64,000 nucleotides of DNA, taken from positions 18,684 through 82,683 of the forward strand of contig QCHY01000008.1 in assembly GCA_003216975.1 (NCBI GenBank), read 5' to 3'. This document shows positions 8,245 to 17,691 of the stretch, piece after piece. Origin of the DNA: Prochlorococcus sp. AG-402-I20. Lineage in GTDB: Bacteria; Cyanobacteriota; Cyanobacteriia; PCC-6307; Cyanobiaceae. The translations under genes were made by a program, and so were the position numbers. A model generated the notes under the pieces. The model was not told where the DNA came from. It saw only the letters and a program-made list of their open reading frames with translations, and did not search any database. Position 1 is the stretch's first letter. Each line of letters begins with the position of its first letter.

Positions 8245-9543
8245 TTATGAGAGTTCTGAGAAACTTTCTTGAAAAGCTTTTATTGTCGAATTTATATCAT
8301 CTTCAGAATGTGCAAGTGATGTAAAACCCGCTTCGAATGCACTTGGCGCTAAGTAAACACCTTTTTGAAGCATCAGTCTATGCAATTTACTAAATCGATT
8401 TGTATCAGCAGATTTAGCTTCTTCAAAGTTTCTAACTGGTCCTTCACAAAGATAAAAACCAAACATTGCGCTAATGCTCTGACCATAAATGGAAATATTT
8501 GATTCTTTGGCAGCCTTAATGACTCCATCAACAAGCTTTTTCGTAAGAGCTTCTAATTTTTCATAGGTCCCTTCTTGCTTAAGAAGATCAAGAGTTTTAA
8601 TGCCGGCTGTCATAGCAAGAGGATTACCGCTTAATGTACCTGCTTGATACATGGGACCAGAAGGGGAAACCATTGACATGATTTCTTTGCGACCTCCATA
8701 GGCCCCTACTGGAAGTCCTCCACCAATTACCTTCCCCATAGTGGTTAAATCAGGAGTTACTCCAAAACGTTCTTGGGCACCTCCATAGCTGATTCGAAAA
8801 CCGGTCATTACTTCATCAAAAACTAAAAGAGCACCGTTCTCATGCGTTACCTCTCTCAAACCTTCTAAGAATCCTGGTTCAGGTGTGATGAAGCCAGCAT
8901 TTCCAACAACAGGCTCTAGGATGACGCCAGAAATAGCATCTGGGTTTTCAGCAAAAAGCTCTTTTACAGCCTCAAGATCGTTGTAAGGAGCGGTAAGCGT
9001 ATTGGCAGTTGTACTTCTTGGAACACCTGGTGAGTCTGGTAGACCAAGTGTTGCTACTCCTGAGCCTGCTTTCACTAAAAACATATCTGCATGCCCGTGA
9101 TAGCAACCCTCGAACTTAATAACTTTATCCCTGCCAGTAAAAGCTCTCATCAAACGAAGAACAGCCATACAAGCTTCTGTGCCGCTATTAACAAAGCGAA
9201 CCATCTCAACGCTTGGTACGGCATCTATGACCATTTCAGCGAGCTTATTCTCGAGCACACAAGGGGCTCCAAAGCTAGTACCTTTTTCAAGTGTTTCTTG
9301 AAGAGCAGAAATCACCTCTGGGTGAGCATGACCACAAATCGCAGGTCCCCAGCTACCTACATAGTCGATGTATCTGTTTCCATCAACATCCCAAGCATAA
9401 GGACCCTTTACTCGATCAAAAACGATTGGATCCCCTTCAACAGATTTGAAAGCTCTTACAGGTGAACTGACTCCACCAGGCATTAAATTTTTGGCAGAGC
9501 CAAAAATTTCTTCAGATCTTTTTGTGTTCAACGCGTCTGTCAC
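8245..9543 (-). CDS. hemL: Glutamate-1-semialdehyde 2,1-aminomutase
   Basis: This PLP enzyme converts glutamate-1-semialdehyde into 5-aminolevulinate, the last step of the C5 pathway that starts with glutamyl-tRNA (see gltX). The 432-residue protein has [12 protein letters not shown] near the N-terminus, the class III aminotransferase segment [20 protein letters not shown] and the PLP lysine in [17 protein letters not shown]. The start is GTG. The gene is less AT-rich than its neighbours and is followed by a strong bidirectional terminator. Confidence 0.98.
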   Translation of the reverse strand: MTDALNTKRSEEIFGSAKNLMPGGVSSPVRAFKSVEGDPIVFDRVKGPYAWDVDGNRYIDYVGSWGPAICGHAHPEVISALQETLEKGTSFGAPCVLENKLAEMVIDAVPSVEMVRFVNSGTEACMAVLRLMRAFTGRDKVIKFEGCYHGHADMFLVKAGSGVATLGLPDSPGVPRSTTANTLTAPYNDLEAVKELFAENPDAISGVILEPVVGNAGFITPEPGFLEGLREVTHENGALLVFDEVMTGFRISYGGAQERFGVTPDLTTMGKVIGGGLPVGAYGGRKEIMSMVSPSGPMYQAGTLSGNPLAMTAGIKTLDLLKQEGTYEKLEALTKKLVDGVIKAAKESNISIYGQSISAMFGFYLCEGPVRNFEEAKSADTNRFSKLHRLMLQKGVYLAPSAFEAGFTSLAHSEDDINSTIKAFQESFSELS

Positions 9544-9813
9544 AGCACCTCAGCGAATGAGCTCATAAACACAGTTCGCCATAATGGCCTAAAAGTGACT
9601 GATTCGTCTAAATTTTTGAATCTGTTCAGCATCTGGTTATTTTTTTTTAATCTTTACTAGATCTATCTTGATAAACGTGCTGAATCCTAAAAACAAGTGT
9701 ACGATTGACTTTCTTGGAGATGATGCCCCTTAAATTCAATGTTTTTTGTCTAATTGTAAATATTTGATTTGTTAATTCTGTGATGATTTGAAAATAGAAA
9801 AAAACCTAATTTT

Positions 9814-10641
9814 TTAAAAGAAAAATTCATTTTCAACATCTGATGGAGGCCAGCTAATGTCGACAACTACAGGCGCGTGATCACTAGGTTTTTCTCTAGA
9901 TCTTGGCTCTTTGTCGATCCAAGAACTATTGACGTAACTGAGAATATCTTCTGTTAAGTAAATATGATCTATTCGCCAACCCTTGTCTCTTTCCCAGGCT
10001 GAATGGCGATAATCCCACCAAGACCAATTTTTATCAGCTGGTTCAAAAATTCTAAAAACATCTTCTAATTCCTCTCCTAAAGCATCTCTAAGCAATTTTC
10101 TTTCTTTTGAAGAAGCCATAATTGATTCTTTATAGTTACTTGGTGTATGTATATCTCTATCCTCAGGGGCAATATTAAAGTCTCCTAATAAACATATAGG
10201 TCTATGACTTGAATAAATTTTTCTTAGATAAATTTGTAGACATTCTAGCCATTTTTCCTTATAAATAAACTTATCTGAATTTATAGATGATCCATTTGGA
10301 ACATAAACATTTATAATTCTAATGTCATTGATTTCAGCACTTATTATTCTTTTTTGATCTTTTAATTCAGGTGAATATTTATAGTCATTGATTACTTCAT
10401 CAAAACCAATCTTTATATTATTAATTGGGAAACGACTTATTATTGCTACTCCATTGTAGGATTTTTGCCCAGAAATTGATACCTCATATCCAAGATTTGA
10501 AAAAATTTCAACTGGAAAAAACTTATCTTCTGTTTTTGTCTCTTGTAAGCAAAGAATGTCAATTTTGTTAGTGACAAGCCATTCTTTGACAAGATCTATT
10601 CTTGAACGAATAGAATTGACATTCCAGGTTGCAACAAGCAA
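9814..10641 (-). CDS. xthA: Exodeoxyribonuclease III (AP endonuclease)
   Basis: This base-excision repair enzyme of the endonuclease/exonuclease/phosphatase family has 275 residues. It shows VATWNVNSIRSR, LCLQETK with the metal Glu, YNGVAIISR, GDFNIAPEDRDIH, WRIDHIYLT and the catalytic C-terminal SDHAPVVVDI. All key residues of the family are present. The gene is read leftward and is separated from hemL by 270 bases (9544-9813), in which I see no gene. Confidence 0.96.
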   Translation of the reverse strand: MLVATWNVNSIRSRIDLVKEWLVTNKIDILCLQETKTEDKFFPVEIFSNLGYEVSISGQKSYNGVAIISRFPINNIKIGFDEVINDYKYSPELKDQKRIISAEINDIRIINVYVPNGSSINSDKFIYKEKWLECLQIYLRKIYSSHRPICLLGDFNIAPEDRDIHTPSNYKESIMASSKERKLLRDALGEELEDVFRIFEPADKNWSWWDYRHSAWERDKGWRIDHIYLTEDILSYVNSSWIDKEPRSREKPSDHAPVVVDISWPPSDVENEFFF

Positions 10642-10698
10642 GAGTTAAAATTTTATTGATTAAGTTATTATCATGTAAATTCAGACGAAAACTTAGTT

Positions 10699-11034
10699 TT
10701 GCAACGAACTACACGTTTTTTTAATAGTCAATTGTTGTTGACTCTCACTTGTTTAGCACCAATTTTAATGACGGTAGGACAAGTTTTTTCTTCTTCAAGA
10801 ACAATAAGAATTTCTGAAGTTAAAAATTATTCAATTGATGAGAAAAGAGATATTTATAGTACTTTTGATACAGAAGACCAAATTGATCAAGGTTTACCAA
10901 TAGATCCATTTGATTTAATGAACCGGCTTAAACAAGCAGGAGCGATGAATAATGCTACATCTCCATCAGATGCGCTCGATGAAGCTCTCAATGCATTTGA
11001 TCAGTCAGAGTATGAAAATGTCCCAAATGAATAA
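10699..11034 (+). CDS. Small exported or membrane-anchored protein (function unknown)
   Basis: The 111-residue frame begins with TTG (MQRTTRFFNSQ) and has one hydrophobic N-terminal segment (about residues 11-30), probably a signal peptide or anchor. An acidic hydrophilic tail follows, containing DQGLPIDPFDLMNRLKQAGAMNNAT and SDALDEALNAFD. It is divergent from xthA, with 57 bases between them. I do not recognise the family. The TTG start is uncertain, because the next in-frame Met would remove most of the hydrophobic segment. Confidence 0.65.
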   Translation: MQRTTRFFNSQLLLTLTCLAPILMTVGQVFSSSRTIRISEVKNYSIDEKRDIYSTFDTEDQIDQGLPIDPFDLMNRLKQAGAMNNATSPSDALDEALNAFDQSEYENVPNE

Positions 11035-11103
11035 AATCAGAATAGTATTTGTAGGATTTTGGTAAATTTAAGATTGGTCACTAATGGCCTATTTATTAAA
11101 TAG

Positions 11104-11751
11104 ATGCAGAACCATCCAATCCCCTCGGTCACTGATCCATTGCAATACCGAGCAATTGGCTTATTTAGAGGTATTTACAAGCCTCAAGATAATGAGACCT
11201 TTACCCGTGGAGAGCTAATTGATTCGAAAGGTAATGAAATAGATTCAGTTGTTCTTGGGAGAGTCATAACCTTGATTAGGAATCATGTCCCTCTAGAAAA
11301 ACCTCACCTCTGGGTCGTATATCCAAGATGTAGGAATAATCAAAATCTTCATTTGCAAATCACAGGTATTTGGGAGCCAAGTACTTTGCAAAAAGATTTT
11401 GTGGAGAACGAGGGATTGAATGAAGATTCAAGTTTAAAGGTTGACTCTGATGATTTATTGGAAGGTGATGATTATTTTTCAATAAGAGGGGAATTGATTT
11501 TTACTAACCCAGAAGCAAAGGAGGTAGTTATAAAAATTCGTCAAAGACCAAGAAATCAGCAAAAGAAAGCTTTACCTTTCAAACTAAATCTTAAAGGTGA
11601 AGTACCTATTAATTATTTAAAACATTTTGTTAGTCTTAATGTCCGTCGTGTTGGGTATCAACTTTTGGTTGAAGATTTTCAAATAATAGCTCCCATTTCT
11701 CAACACAAAATTACTAATAAAAGTAAAAAAAATTTGAAAAATAGAAATTAG
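11104..11751 (+). CDS. Conserved cyanobacterial-type protein of unknown function
   Basis: The 215-residue soluble protein has an N-terminal block LQYRAIGLFRGIYKPQDNE and HLWVVYPRCRNN that looks like a strongly constrained domain. A variable acidic linker near residues 100-122 and a beta-rich second block (YFSIRGELIFTN, VVIKIRQRPR) follow. It ends in a Lys/Asn-rich tail. The start is ATG at 11104. It lies between the small exported protein and larC on the same strand. No function can be assigned. Confidence 0.75.
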   Translation: MQNHPIPSVTDPLQYRAIGLFRGIYKPQDNETFTRGELIDSKGNEIDSVVLGRVITLIRNHVPLEKPHLWVVYPRCRNNQNLHLQITGIWEPSTLQKDFVENEGLNEDSSLKVDSDDLLEGDDYFSIRGELIFTNPEAKEVVIKIRQRPRNQQKKALPFKLNLKGEVPINYLKHFVSLNVRRVGYQLLVEDFQIIAPISQHKITNKSKKNLKNRN

Positions 11752-11817
11752 TCTTATCATAAATTATAAATTGATATGCATTCTATTTGTAAAACCGATT
11801 ATAAAATTTAATCTTAA

Positions 11818-13041
11818 ATGAAATCTATTTTTATTGACTGTGCTCTTGGAATATCTGGAGATATGCTTGCATCAGCATTATTAGATTTAGGTGTCCCGCA
11901 ATCTATTTTCTTGGATAATTTAGTAAGTCTAAATATAGATAAAAATTATAACTTCAAATTCAATGTGGGGAATAGTGAAGGAGTAAAAGGAATTGTTTGT
12001 TCAAAATCTGAAATTCAATTTAAGGAATTATCTAGAAGTTTTAATGATATAAAAAACTTACTTCTCGATGCAAGACTGAATGATTATGTGAAGAAAAAGT
12101 CTATTAGGGTTTTCGAAATCCTTGCAGAAGCAGAAGCAATTGTTCATGGGAAAGAAATATCAGATGTTCATTTTCATGAACTAGGTTCAATGGATTCCAT
12201 ACTTGATATTGTTAATGTTTGCTCCGCTATAGATTTTTTAAAGCCATATAAAATTTATTTTTCTAATCCACCTTCAGGGAAAGGAATTGTATCCACCTCT
12301 CATGGCCCTCTCCCAATTCCAGTACCAACAGTTCTAGAAATAGCCAGGCAAAAAAAAATCCCATTAACGTTGCTTGATGATAAATATTCTGGCGAAATAA
12401 CAACCCCTACTGGTATAGCATTGATAGCAACTTTTATAGATAAGTTTGATCAACCAGATAAAATAAATATTAAAAAGATTGGTATAGGTTTAGGAAGTAA
12501 AAATATTTCTCGGCCTAATTTTTTAAGAGTTTTGCTAATAGATGAAAAAGATGATTATATTGAAAATAATGAACCTTCTTATGAAACTATAATTTCTCAA
12601 GAGGCTTGGATTGATGACTCAACACCTGAAGATGTTGCAGTTTTAATCGAAAGACTCAGATCTGCAGGTGCTATTGATGTTATTTGCTATTCGGTCGATA
12701 TGAAAAAAAATAGAAAAGGTATATGTATACAAGCTATTCTAAATCCCAAGCATAAAAATTTACTAAGGGAGGTTTGGTTTAACTATAGTACAACTATTGG
12801 AATAAGAGAAAATAAGATTAGTCGCTGGATACTTCCAAGAAGAAAAGTGAGTCATAAAACTAAATTTGGGACAGTTAATGTGAAACAAGTAATGAGACCA
12901 AATGGTAAGATTTCAACTAAAATAGAACATAAAGACTTGACTCAAATAACTTTAAAAACTGGAATTCCAATAGAAGAGATACGTCATAAATTAATCCTAG
13001 AATTATCAGAATTTTATGAATTAGATGATTACTCTTTTTGA
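11818..13041 (+). CDS. larC: LarC-like nickel insertion protein (UPF0272)
   Basis: The 407-residue protein starts FIDCALGISGDMLASALLDLG and carries HFHELGSMDSILDIV, the diagnostic LarC block, and PVPTVLEIA. LarC inserts nickel into the pincer cofactor of lactate racemase in Lactobacillus. Neither larA, larB nor larE is in this window, so the target here is unknown. In Lactobacillus LarC needs a programmed frameshift, but this gene is one uninterrupted frame. The membrane protein gene starts 15 bases after its stop. Confidence 0.88.
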   Translation: MKSIFIDCALGISGDMLASALLDLGVPQSIFLDNLVSLNIDKNYNFKFNVGNSEGVKGIVCSKSEIQFKELSRSFNDIKNLLLDARLNDYVKKKSIRVFEILAEAEAIVHGKEISDVHFHELGSMDSILDIVNVCSAIDFLKPYKIYFSNPPSGKGIVSTSHGPLPIPVPTVLEIARQKKIPLTLLDDKYSGEITTPTGIALIATFIDKFDQPDKINIKKIGIGLGSKNISRPNFLRVLLIDEKDDYIENNEPSYETIISQEAWIDDSTPEDVAVLIERLRSAGAIDVICYSVDMKKNRKGICIQAILNPKHKNLLREVWFNYSTTIGIRENKISRWILPRRKVSHKTKFGTVNVKQVMRPNGKISTKIEHKDLTQITLKTGIPIEEIRHKLILELSEFYELDDYSF

Positions 13042-13055
13042 TATTTAATTCTAAT

Positions 13056-14006
13056 ATGATTAAAATTAAAAGAAATAATTTTGTTTTTGGAATGATCTCT
13101 AAAATCAACATTAAACTGTTGATAACATTGATTTGTTTTGCATTCATTGGGACTTCAATATATGGAAATTTTGAGTCTTTATCTAATCAGGTAATTGGTA
13201 GTCAAGAGATCTTATGGTTATCAGGAGGAATTTTATTTAGTTTTTTAAGTATAATTATTAATGCCTATGCTTGGAAATTTTTAATAAATAATATTGGCTG
13301 TAATACTAGTAATTTGAATATAATAAAAATATTTTTAGCTACAAATATATATAAATACTTACCTGGAGGAATATGGCATTTTATATCTAGATTTAATACC
13401 TTACGATTGGAATTATCAACTGAAAAATCAATAGAATCTATTTTATTAGAACCATTATTAATGCTGGTTGCAGGTTTGATTTTTGTGCCTTTTGGGAGTT
13501 TTAATATACTTATATTTATACTTTGCTGGTCATCTACCTTATTCTTCTTGCCAACATTTAGACAATTTTTAATTAAAAAATTGAAGTCAATGAAAGCCAA
13601 TTTTTTTACAAAAATTGATCATCTGAAAGATAGAAAATCAGCAAAAAATAATCAAAATATTTCAAGAAGGATGTTTTATCCCTATAAGCCATTATCTGTA
13701 GAGGTGATATTTGTTTTTTCTCGCTTTCTTGGCTTTTTATGTTGTATAAATGCATTTTCGATTGGCTCATTAATTTCTCAAGGTGAGTTAATAGCTACCT
13801 TTTCTTTAGCATGGATAATTGGCCTTATAGTACCTGCAGCGCCTGGCGGCTTAGGTGTCTTTGAATCTGTGATTCTATTTAGTCTTTCTTCACACTTGCC
13901 AGAAGCACCTCTCTTAGCTTCATTGCTTTGTTATCGCCTTGTTTCAACAATTTCTGATATATTGGCAGCTTTGATTTATCCAGTTAGGAAATTATTTAAA
14001 GGTTAA
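13056..14006 (+). CDS. Integral membrane protein, LPG synthase-like transmembrane domain
   Basis: A hydrophobic 316-residue protein with about seven to eight membrane segments. The C-terminal signature VPAAPGGLGVFESVILF is typical of the lysylphosphatidylglycerol synthase transmembrane / AglD family (UPF0104). The soluble aminoacyl-transfer domain of MprF is absent, so it does not make LPG by itself. The frame is open from a TTG that overlaps the larC stop; I prefer the ATG at 13056. The convergent ABC permease gene ends 7 bases away. Confidence 0.8.
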   Translation: MIKIKRNNFVFGMISKINIKLLITLICFAFIGTSIYGNFESLSNQVIGSQEILWLSGGILFSFLSIIINAYAWKFLINNIGCNTSNLNIIKIFLATNIYKYLPGGIWHFISRFNTLRLELSTEKSIESILLEPLLMLVAGLIFVPFGSFNILIFILCWSSTLFFLPTFRQFLIKKLKSMKANFFTKIDHLKDRKSAKNNQNISRRMFYPYKPLSVEVIFVFSRFLGFLCCINAFSIGSLISQGELIATFSLAWIIGLIVPAAPGGLGVFESVILFSLSSHLPEAPLLASLLCYRLVSTISDILAALIYPVRKLFKG

Positions 14007-14013
14007 AATCTAT

Positions 14014-15636
14014 TTAGTTATTTTTGTTATTTAAGCTAGGTATTAGGGCTAAAGAGGCTATTAATCCCAAACAAATTATTATCATTGAAGGTAAAATAGA
14101 TTCTGCTACTCTTTCATCTCCTGCATATTGGAATATTCGTACGGAAAGCGTATCAAAATCAAATGGTCTCAAAATAAAAGTTAGTGGTAATTCTTTTATT
14201 GTGTCAACAAAAACAAGAAGTATACCTACCAACATAGGTCCTTTGAGAAGTGGTAAATGTATTTTGAAAAGGACTTCTGACCAGTTCTTCCCAAGATTTA
14301 TCGCTGCATTATCTATATTTGGTGAAATCCTTTCAAAGCCAGCATCAATACCACCTTTAGAAACAGCTAAGAATCGAATGCTATAGCCCCAGATTAGTAA
14401 GCATAATATGTTTATTTGCCAGATACTTCCTTTAAAGGAAAGAAGAGCAAGGGCTAAAACAGATCCGGGAATTGCATAGCCACTACTGGATAAGAAGGTC
14501 AATATATTGAGCCATTGATGATTATGCCATCTCTTGGAAATTGATAAAATTAAGGATATAAATATCGTTATTAATGAAACAACTAAGGCTAAACTAAAAC
14601 TTCTAATAGTTAATCCAATTAAATCTGTATTGAAACCTTGATTCATCTGATCAATATTTATTATTGCCCATGTAATTGGAATGCCTAATGTAAATATTGG
14701 AGGAGTAAAGGTTATAACTTGAGCAAGGAATAGATTTATACCTTTTAATTCCCATTTTGCTGAATCTTCACTACTTATTCCGTCTGTCCATCGTTTACTT
14801 CTTTCTCTTGATTTGCGTTCAATTGCAACTAATATAAAAACTAAAATCAGAGCAAATAAGGCAAGAGCAATGGCACCTGAGGGCTCACCTTCCTCTATCC
14901 AACTCTCAAGTATTCCCGCTGAAATACTTGGAATATTTAAAAGTTGAACGGCACCTAACTCATTGATGATCTCCATCGCCATTAAAGCTAACCCAGCAGT
15001 AATTGAAGGAATTGCTATTGGCAGAGAAATTCTAAAAAAACTTTTCCAAGGACCTATCCCAAGAGTTCTGCATGCTTCAATTTGTTTTCTACCGCCTTTC
15101 GTAAAACTTTCTGAACTTAGTAGAAATAGATATGGGTAAGTTGTGAATGCCATTATTACTACACCCCAAAGCATACCGGTAATTCTGATGGAATTTATGC
15201 TGCCGAGATCAATTAATGTAGCGGCCAAAAGATAAGCTGGAGTTGCGAAAGGAATTAGTTGGCAAATTCTAAGTATTTTTCTGCCTTTGAAATGGCAATT
15301 GGCTAAAATCCAACCATTTGCTATGCCTAAAAATCCTCCTAGAGTTAGAGAAAAAATCAATAGTAAAATAGTTCCTTTTATTTCATTAAGATTGGCTATT
15401 GTTAAAAAAATAGAACCTTTTTGAATACCGTATAAACCCTCTCTTATAAGAGTAAATAACGGCCATAAAATAAAAAATGTTAATAGGAATACTAAGTACT
15501 TTAATATATATCGACTATTATTTAATCCCATACGAGTATAGTCGAATGGGATATTTTTTTCTTTTTTGAAGACCCTTGATGTGGTTTTGTTGTTGTTCAA
15601 TTTATCCCTAATTTGTATTTTGTGATTATTTATCAA
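14014..15636 (-). CDS. futB: Fe(III)-type ABC transporter permease (FutB-like, two fused modules)
   Basis: The 540-residue protein has about twelve membrane segments and two binding-protein-dependent permease modules. Each carries an EAA-type loop: EACRTLGIGPWKSFFRISLP in the first half and NAAINLGKNWSEVLFKIHLP in the second. This duplicated layout is that of FbpB/FutB ferric iron permeases. The ATPase and binding protein are not in the window. Its start overlaps the end of the CobW-type GTPase gene by 11 bases, so the two are probably co-translated. Thiamine permeases have a similar layout and remain an alternative. Confidence 0.87.
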   Translation of the reverse strand: MINNHKIQIRDKLNNNKTTSRVFKKEKNIPFDYTRMGLNNSRYILKYLVFLLTFFILWPLFTLIREGLYGIQKGSIFLTIANLNEIKGTILLLIFSLTLGGFLGIANGWILANCHFKGRKILRICQLIPFATPAYLLAATLIDLGSINSIRITGMLWGVVIMAFTTYPYLFLLSSESFTKGGRKQIEACRTLGIGPWKSFFRISLPIAIPSITAGLALMAMEIINELGAVQLLNIPSISAGILESWIEEGEPSGAIALALFALILVFILVAIERKSRERSKRWTDGISSEDSAKWELKGINLFLAQVITFTPPIFTLGIPITWAIINIDQMNQGFNTDLIGLTIRSFSLALVVSLITIFISLILSISKRWHNHQWLNILTFLSSSGYAIPGSVLALALLSFKGSIWQINILCLLIWGYSIRFLAVSKGGIDAGFERISPNIDNAAINLGKNWSEVLFKIHLPLLKGPMLVGILLVFVDTIKELPLTFILRPFDFDTLSVRIFQYAGDERVAESILPSMIIICLGLIASLALIPSLNNKNN

Positions 15637-16666
15637 TACATAAATTTAATTGAGATAGTATTTTCTCTTTATCTAATTCTTTTCCAATTAAGACAAGTTG
15701 ATTATTCCTTTCTTCTCCCCATTCACTATCATCAATAGAAATTCTTTTACCAGCGAGGTGAAAGACATGTCTCCTTTCGCTTTCGGAAAACCAAAGGATA
15801 CCCTTTGCTCTAAAAACATTACTTTTTAATTGATTATCTAGAAAATATTGGAATTTTCTAAGAGAGAAAGGTTCTTTAGTTTGAAATGAAATAGAAAGAA
15901 AATCTTCAATTTTATTATCTTCTTCTGAGTGAATATGTTCATGTTCATGTTCATGTTCATGTTTGTGTTCATGTTTGTGTTTATTAGAGTGATCATGACT
16001 TGATTCTTTGTGATTTATTTGATCAGTTTCGAATAGACCCACGCTTAATAATAGATTGAGAGGAATATTCCCTTTAACACTTTTTAAAATTCTCACATCA
16101 TTTTTTAATTCATTTAATTTGGTTATGGTTTCTTCTATACTTTTATCAGTTACTAAATCACATTTGTTTAGAAGTAAAATATCACTATAGATTACTTGTG
16201 ATCTGCCTATTGAACTTTCTAAAGCAACATCATTAAAGTTCTCAGCATCAATTAAAGTTATAATAGAATCTAATCTTGTTTGATCTCTTAATTCACTTCC
16301 AAGTAATGTCATTGCAACTGGAAGAGGATCTGCTAATCCTGTAGTTTCAATAATAATGTAGTCTAACTTCTTGTTGACATTAATTAACTTTTCTATTGCT
16401 TCTACTAACTCACCATTTATAGAACAACATATACATCCATTACTTAGTTCAATCATTTCTTCTTCAGTCTTAATTATTAACTCATTATCAATTCCTATTT
16501 CACCAAATTCGTTAACTAATACAGCTGTCTTTATACCTTTCTGATTAGTAAGGATATGATTTAATAAAGTTGTTTTTCCTGATCCTAAAAATCCTGATAT
16601 AATTGTAATAGGAATATTAGTTTTGGAAACTATATTTTCTTTAACATTAGATTCATTTGTGTTCAT
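15626..16666 (-). CDS. CobW/COG0523 family metal-chaperone GTPase with His-rich stretch
   Basis: The 346-residue protein has a P-loop GFLGSGKTT (residues 25-33), the metal-binding NGCICCS motif (Cys78, Cys80, Cys81), ETTGLADP and NKCD. A linker around residues 222-250 alternates His with Glu and Lys, encoded by a hexanucleotide repeat. The C-terminal CobW_C domain starts near FLSISFQTKEPF. These proteins deliver metals such as zinc or cobalt; the metal here is not shown. It lies downstream of the pterin dehydratase and overlaps the Fe-type permease gene, so a link to metal homeostasis is plausible. Confidence 0.9.
   Translation of the reverse strand: MNTNESNVKENIVSKTNIPITIISGFLGSGKTTLLNHILTNQKGIKTAVLVNEFGEIGIDNELIIKTEEEMIELSNGCICCSINGELVEAIEKLINVNKKLDYIIIETTGLADPLPVAMTLLGSELRDQTRLDSIITLIDAENFNDVALESSIGRSQVIYSDILLLNKCDLVTDKSIEETITKLNELKNDVRILKSVKGNIPLNLLLSVGLFETDQINHKESSHDHSNKHKHEHKHEHEHEHEHIHSEEDNKIEDFLSISFQTKEPFSLRKFQYFLDNQLKSNVFRAKGILWFSESERRHVFHLAGKRISIDDSEWGEERNNQLVLIGKELDKEKILSQLNLCIDK
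15930..15985. repeat. Hexanucleotide tandem repeat (GTTCAT/GTTTGT) coding for (His-Glu/Lys)n
   Basis: Repeated GTTCAT units with GTTTGT variants lie inside the CobW-type gene and encode alternating His-Glu and His-Lys pairs. The repeat is in phase with the codons, so changes in copy number by slippage would alter the length of the histidine-rich linker without breaking the frame. Confidence 0.8.
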
Positions 16667-16691
16667 CTTAATGGAAGTAGGTAATGATACA

Positions 16692-16979
16692 TTAGGTATT
16701 GATTAATTTATCAATAGACTCAGCAAGCTTGATGTCGATAGTAGTAATTCCACCTTTGTCATGAGTAGTTAGATTGATTTTAACTTTATTATATGTATTC
16801 TGCCAATCAGGATGATGATCCATTTTTTCTGATAAAAGAGCAACCTTACTCATAAAACCAAAAGCATCAATGAAATTATCAAATTTAAATTCTTTCTTTA
16901 TCGTTTTATTATCTATTATCCAAGAAGGATTCTTTTCTATAAAATAATCTAGTTGAGGTTTCTCTAATAATGAAGTCAT
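16692..16979 (-). CDS. phhB: Pterin-4a-carbinolamine dehydratase
   Basis: The 95-residue protein carries the family core [20 protein letters not shown] and the later [15 protein letters not shown]. It dehydrates 4a-hydroxytetrahydropterin during cofactor recycling; in organisms without aromatic amino acid hydroxylases its role is unclear. It is 19 bases downstream of the yjbQ-type gene and 25 bases upstream of the CobW-type gene on the same strand, and is likely part of one leftward operon. Confidence 0.93.
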   Translation of the reverse strand: MTSLLEKPQLDYFIEKNPSWIIDNKTIKKEFKFDNFIDAFGFMSKVALLSEKMDHHPDWQNTYNKVKINLTTHDKGGITTIDIKLAESIDKLINT

Positions 16980-16998
16980 GAGTTTTTTATATTTAATT

Positions 16999-17460
16999 TT
17001 AATTTAAATCAAAATCACCAATTGCATGCAATTGTAATGACCTTGATTTATTTGATGTTCTATGTTCCCATATGTAAATTCCTTGCCACAAGCCTATTTT
17101 TAATTCACCGTCAACAACACTGAAGCTTAAATTGTTGGAAGTAAGCATTGTTCTGATATGAGCAGGCATATCGTCTAAACCTTCTTGTGAATGAAGATAA
17201 TCTATTTTTCTACTACTTCTGTCAATAGGATAAAATCCCTTCTCTGGAACAATAGCTTTCATGTATGCTGATAGGTCTTTTAGAACATTAATATCCGCAT
17301 TTTCATTTATAATTAAACTACAGCTTGTATGCTTTAGAAAAATAAGAAGTATTCCTTTTTGAAACTTTTTATAATGGATCCAATCATTAATGTCTTTCGT
17401 AATATCAGTAAAACCTTGTCCTCTCGTCACAAAATCTAAAGTAGAAAAAATCTGTTCCAT
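16999..17460 (-). CDS. yjbQ: YjbQ family protein (UPF0047)
   Basis: The 153-residue protein shows the family marks [25 protein letters not shown] and LGIWQG-type [15 protein letters not shown]. Members have weak thiamine-phosphate synthase activity in vitro, but the physiological role is open. It is the first gene of a leftward set with the pterin dehydratase, CobW GTPase and permease genes. The 231 bases upstream, to 17691, hold no visible gene. Confidence 0.92.
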   Translation of the reverse strand: MEQIFSTLDFVTRGQGFTDITKDINDWIHYKKFQKGILLIFLKHTSCSLIINENADINVLKDLSAYMKAIVPEKGFYPIDRSSRKIDYLHSQEGLDDMPAHIRTMLTSNNLSFSVVDGELKIGLWQGIYIWEHRTSNKSRSLQLHAIGDFDLN

Positions 17461-17691
17461 TACTAATAAACTGCTTGACCTGACTACACTAAATACTAAC
17501 AGGTTGGTTCTTTTTCTATTAAGTTAAACTATTTTGAATCCGATCGTATACAAAAGATATAATTTTTTGATTTTTTAAATAATGAATAATTTAATTAAGA
17601 ACTTATGATTTAATTTATTTTAAATTGATCAAATATGAATCTATTTTCATTAACTTGATATTAGAATTACAGAAATATCAAATGGAATACG

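Noticed and set aside
9091..9465. A 124-codon plus-strand frame inside hemL
   Set aside because: It is an antisense shadow of a well-conserved enzyme gene.
10699..10701. TTG as evidence of a special start at the small exported protein
   Set aside because: TTG starts are frequent in this window (gltX, purA, tal-adjacent flavoprotein), so it is not unusual.
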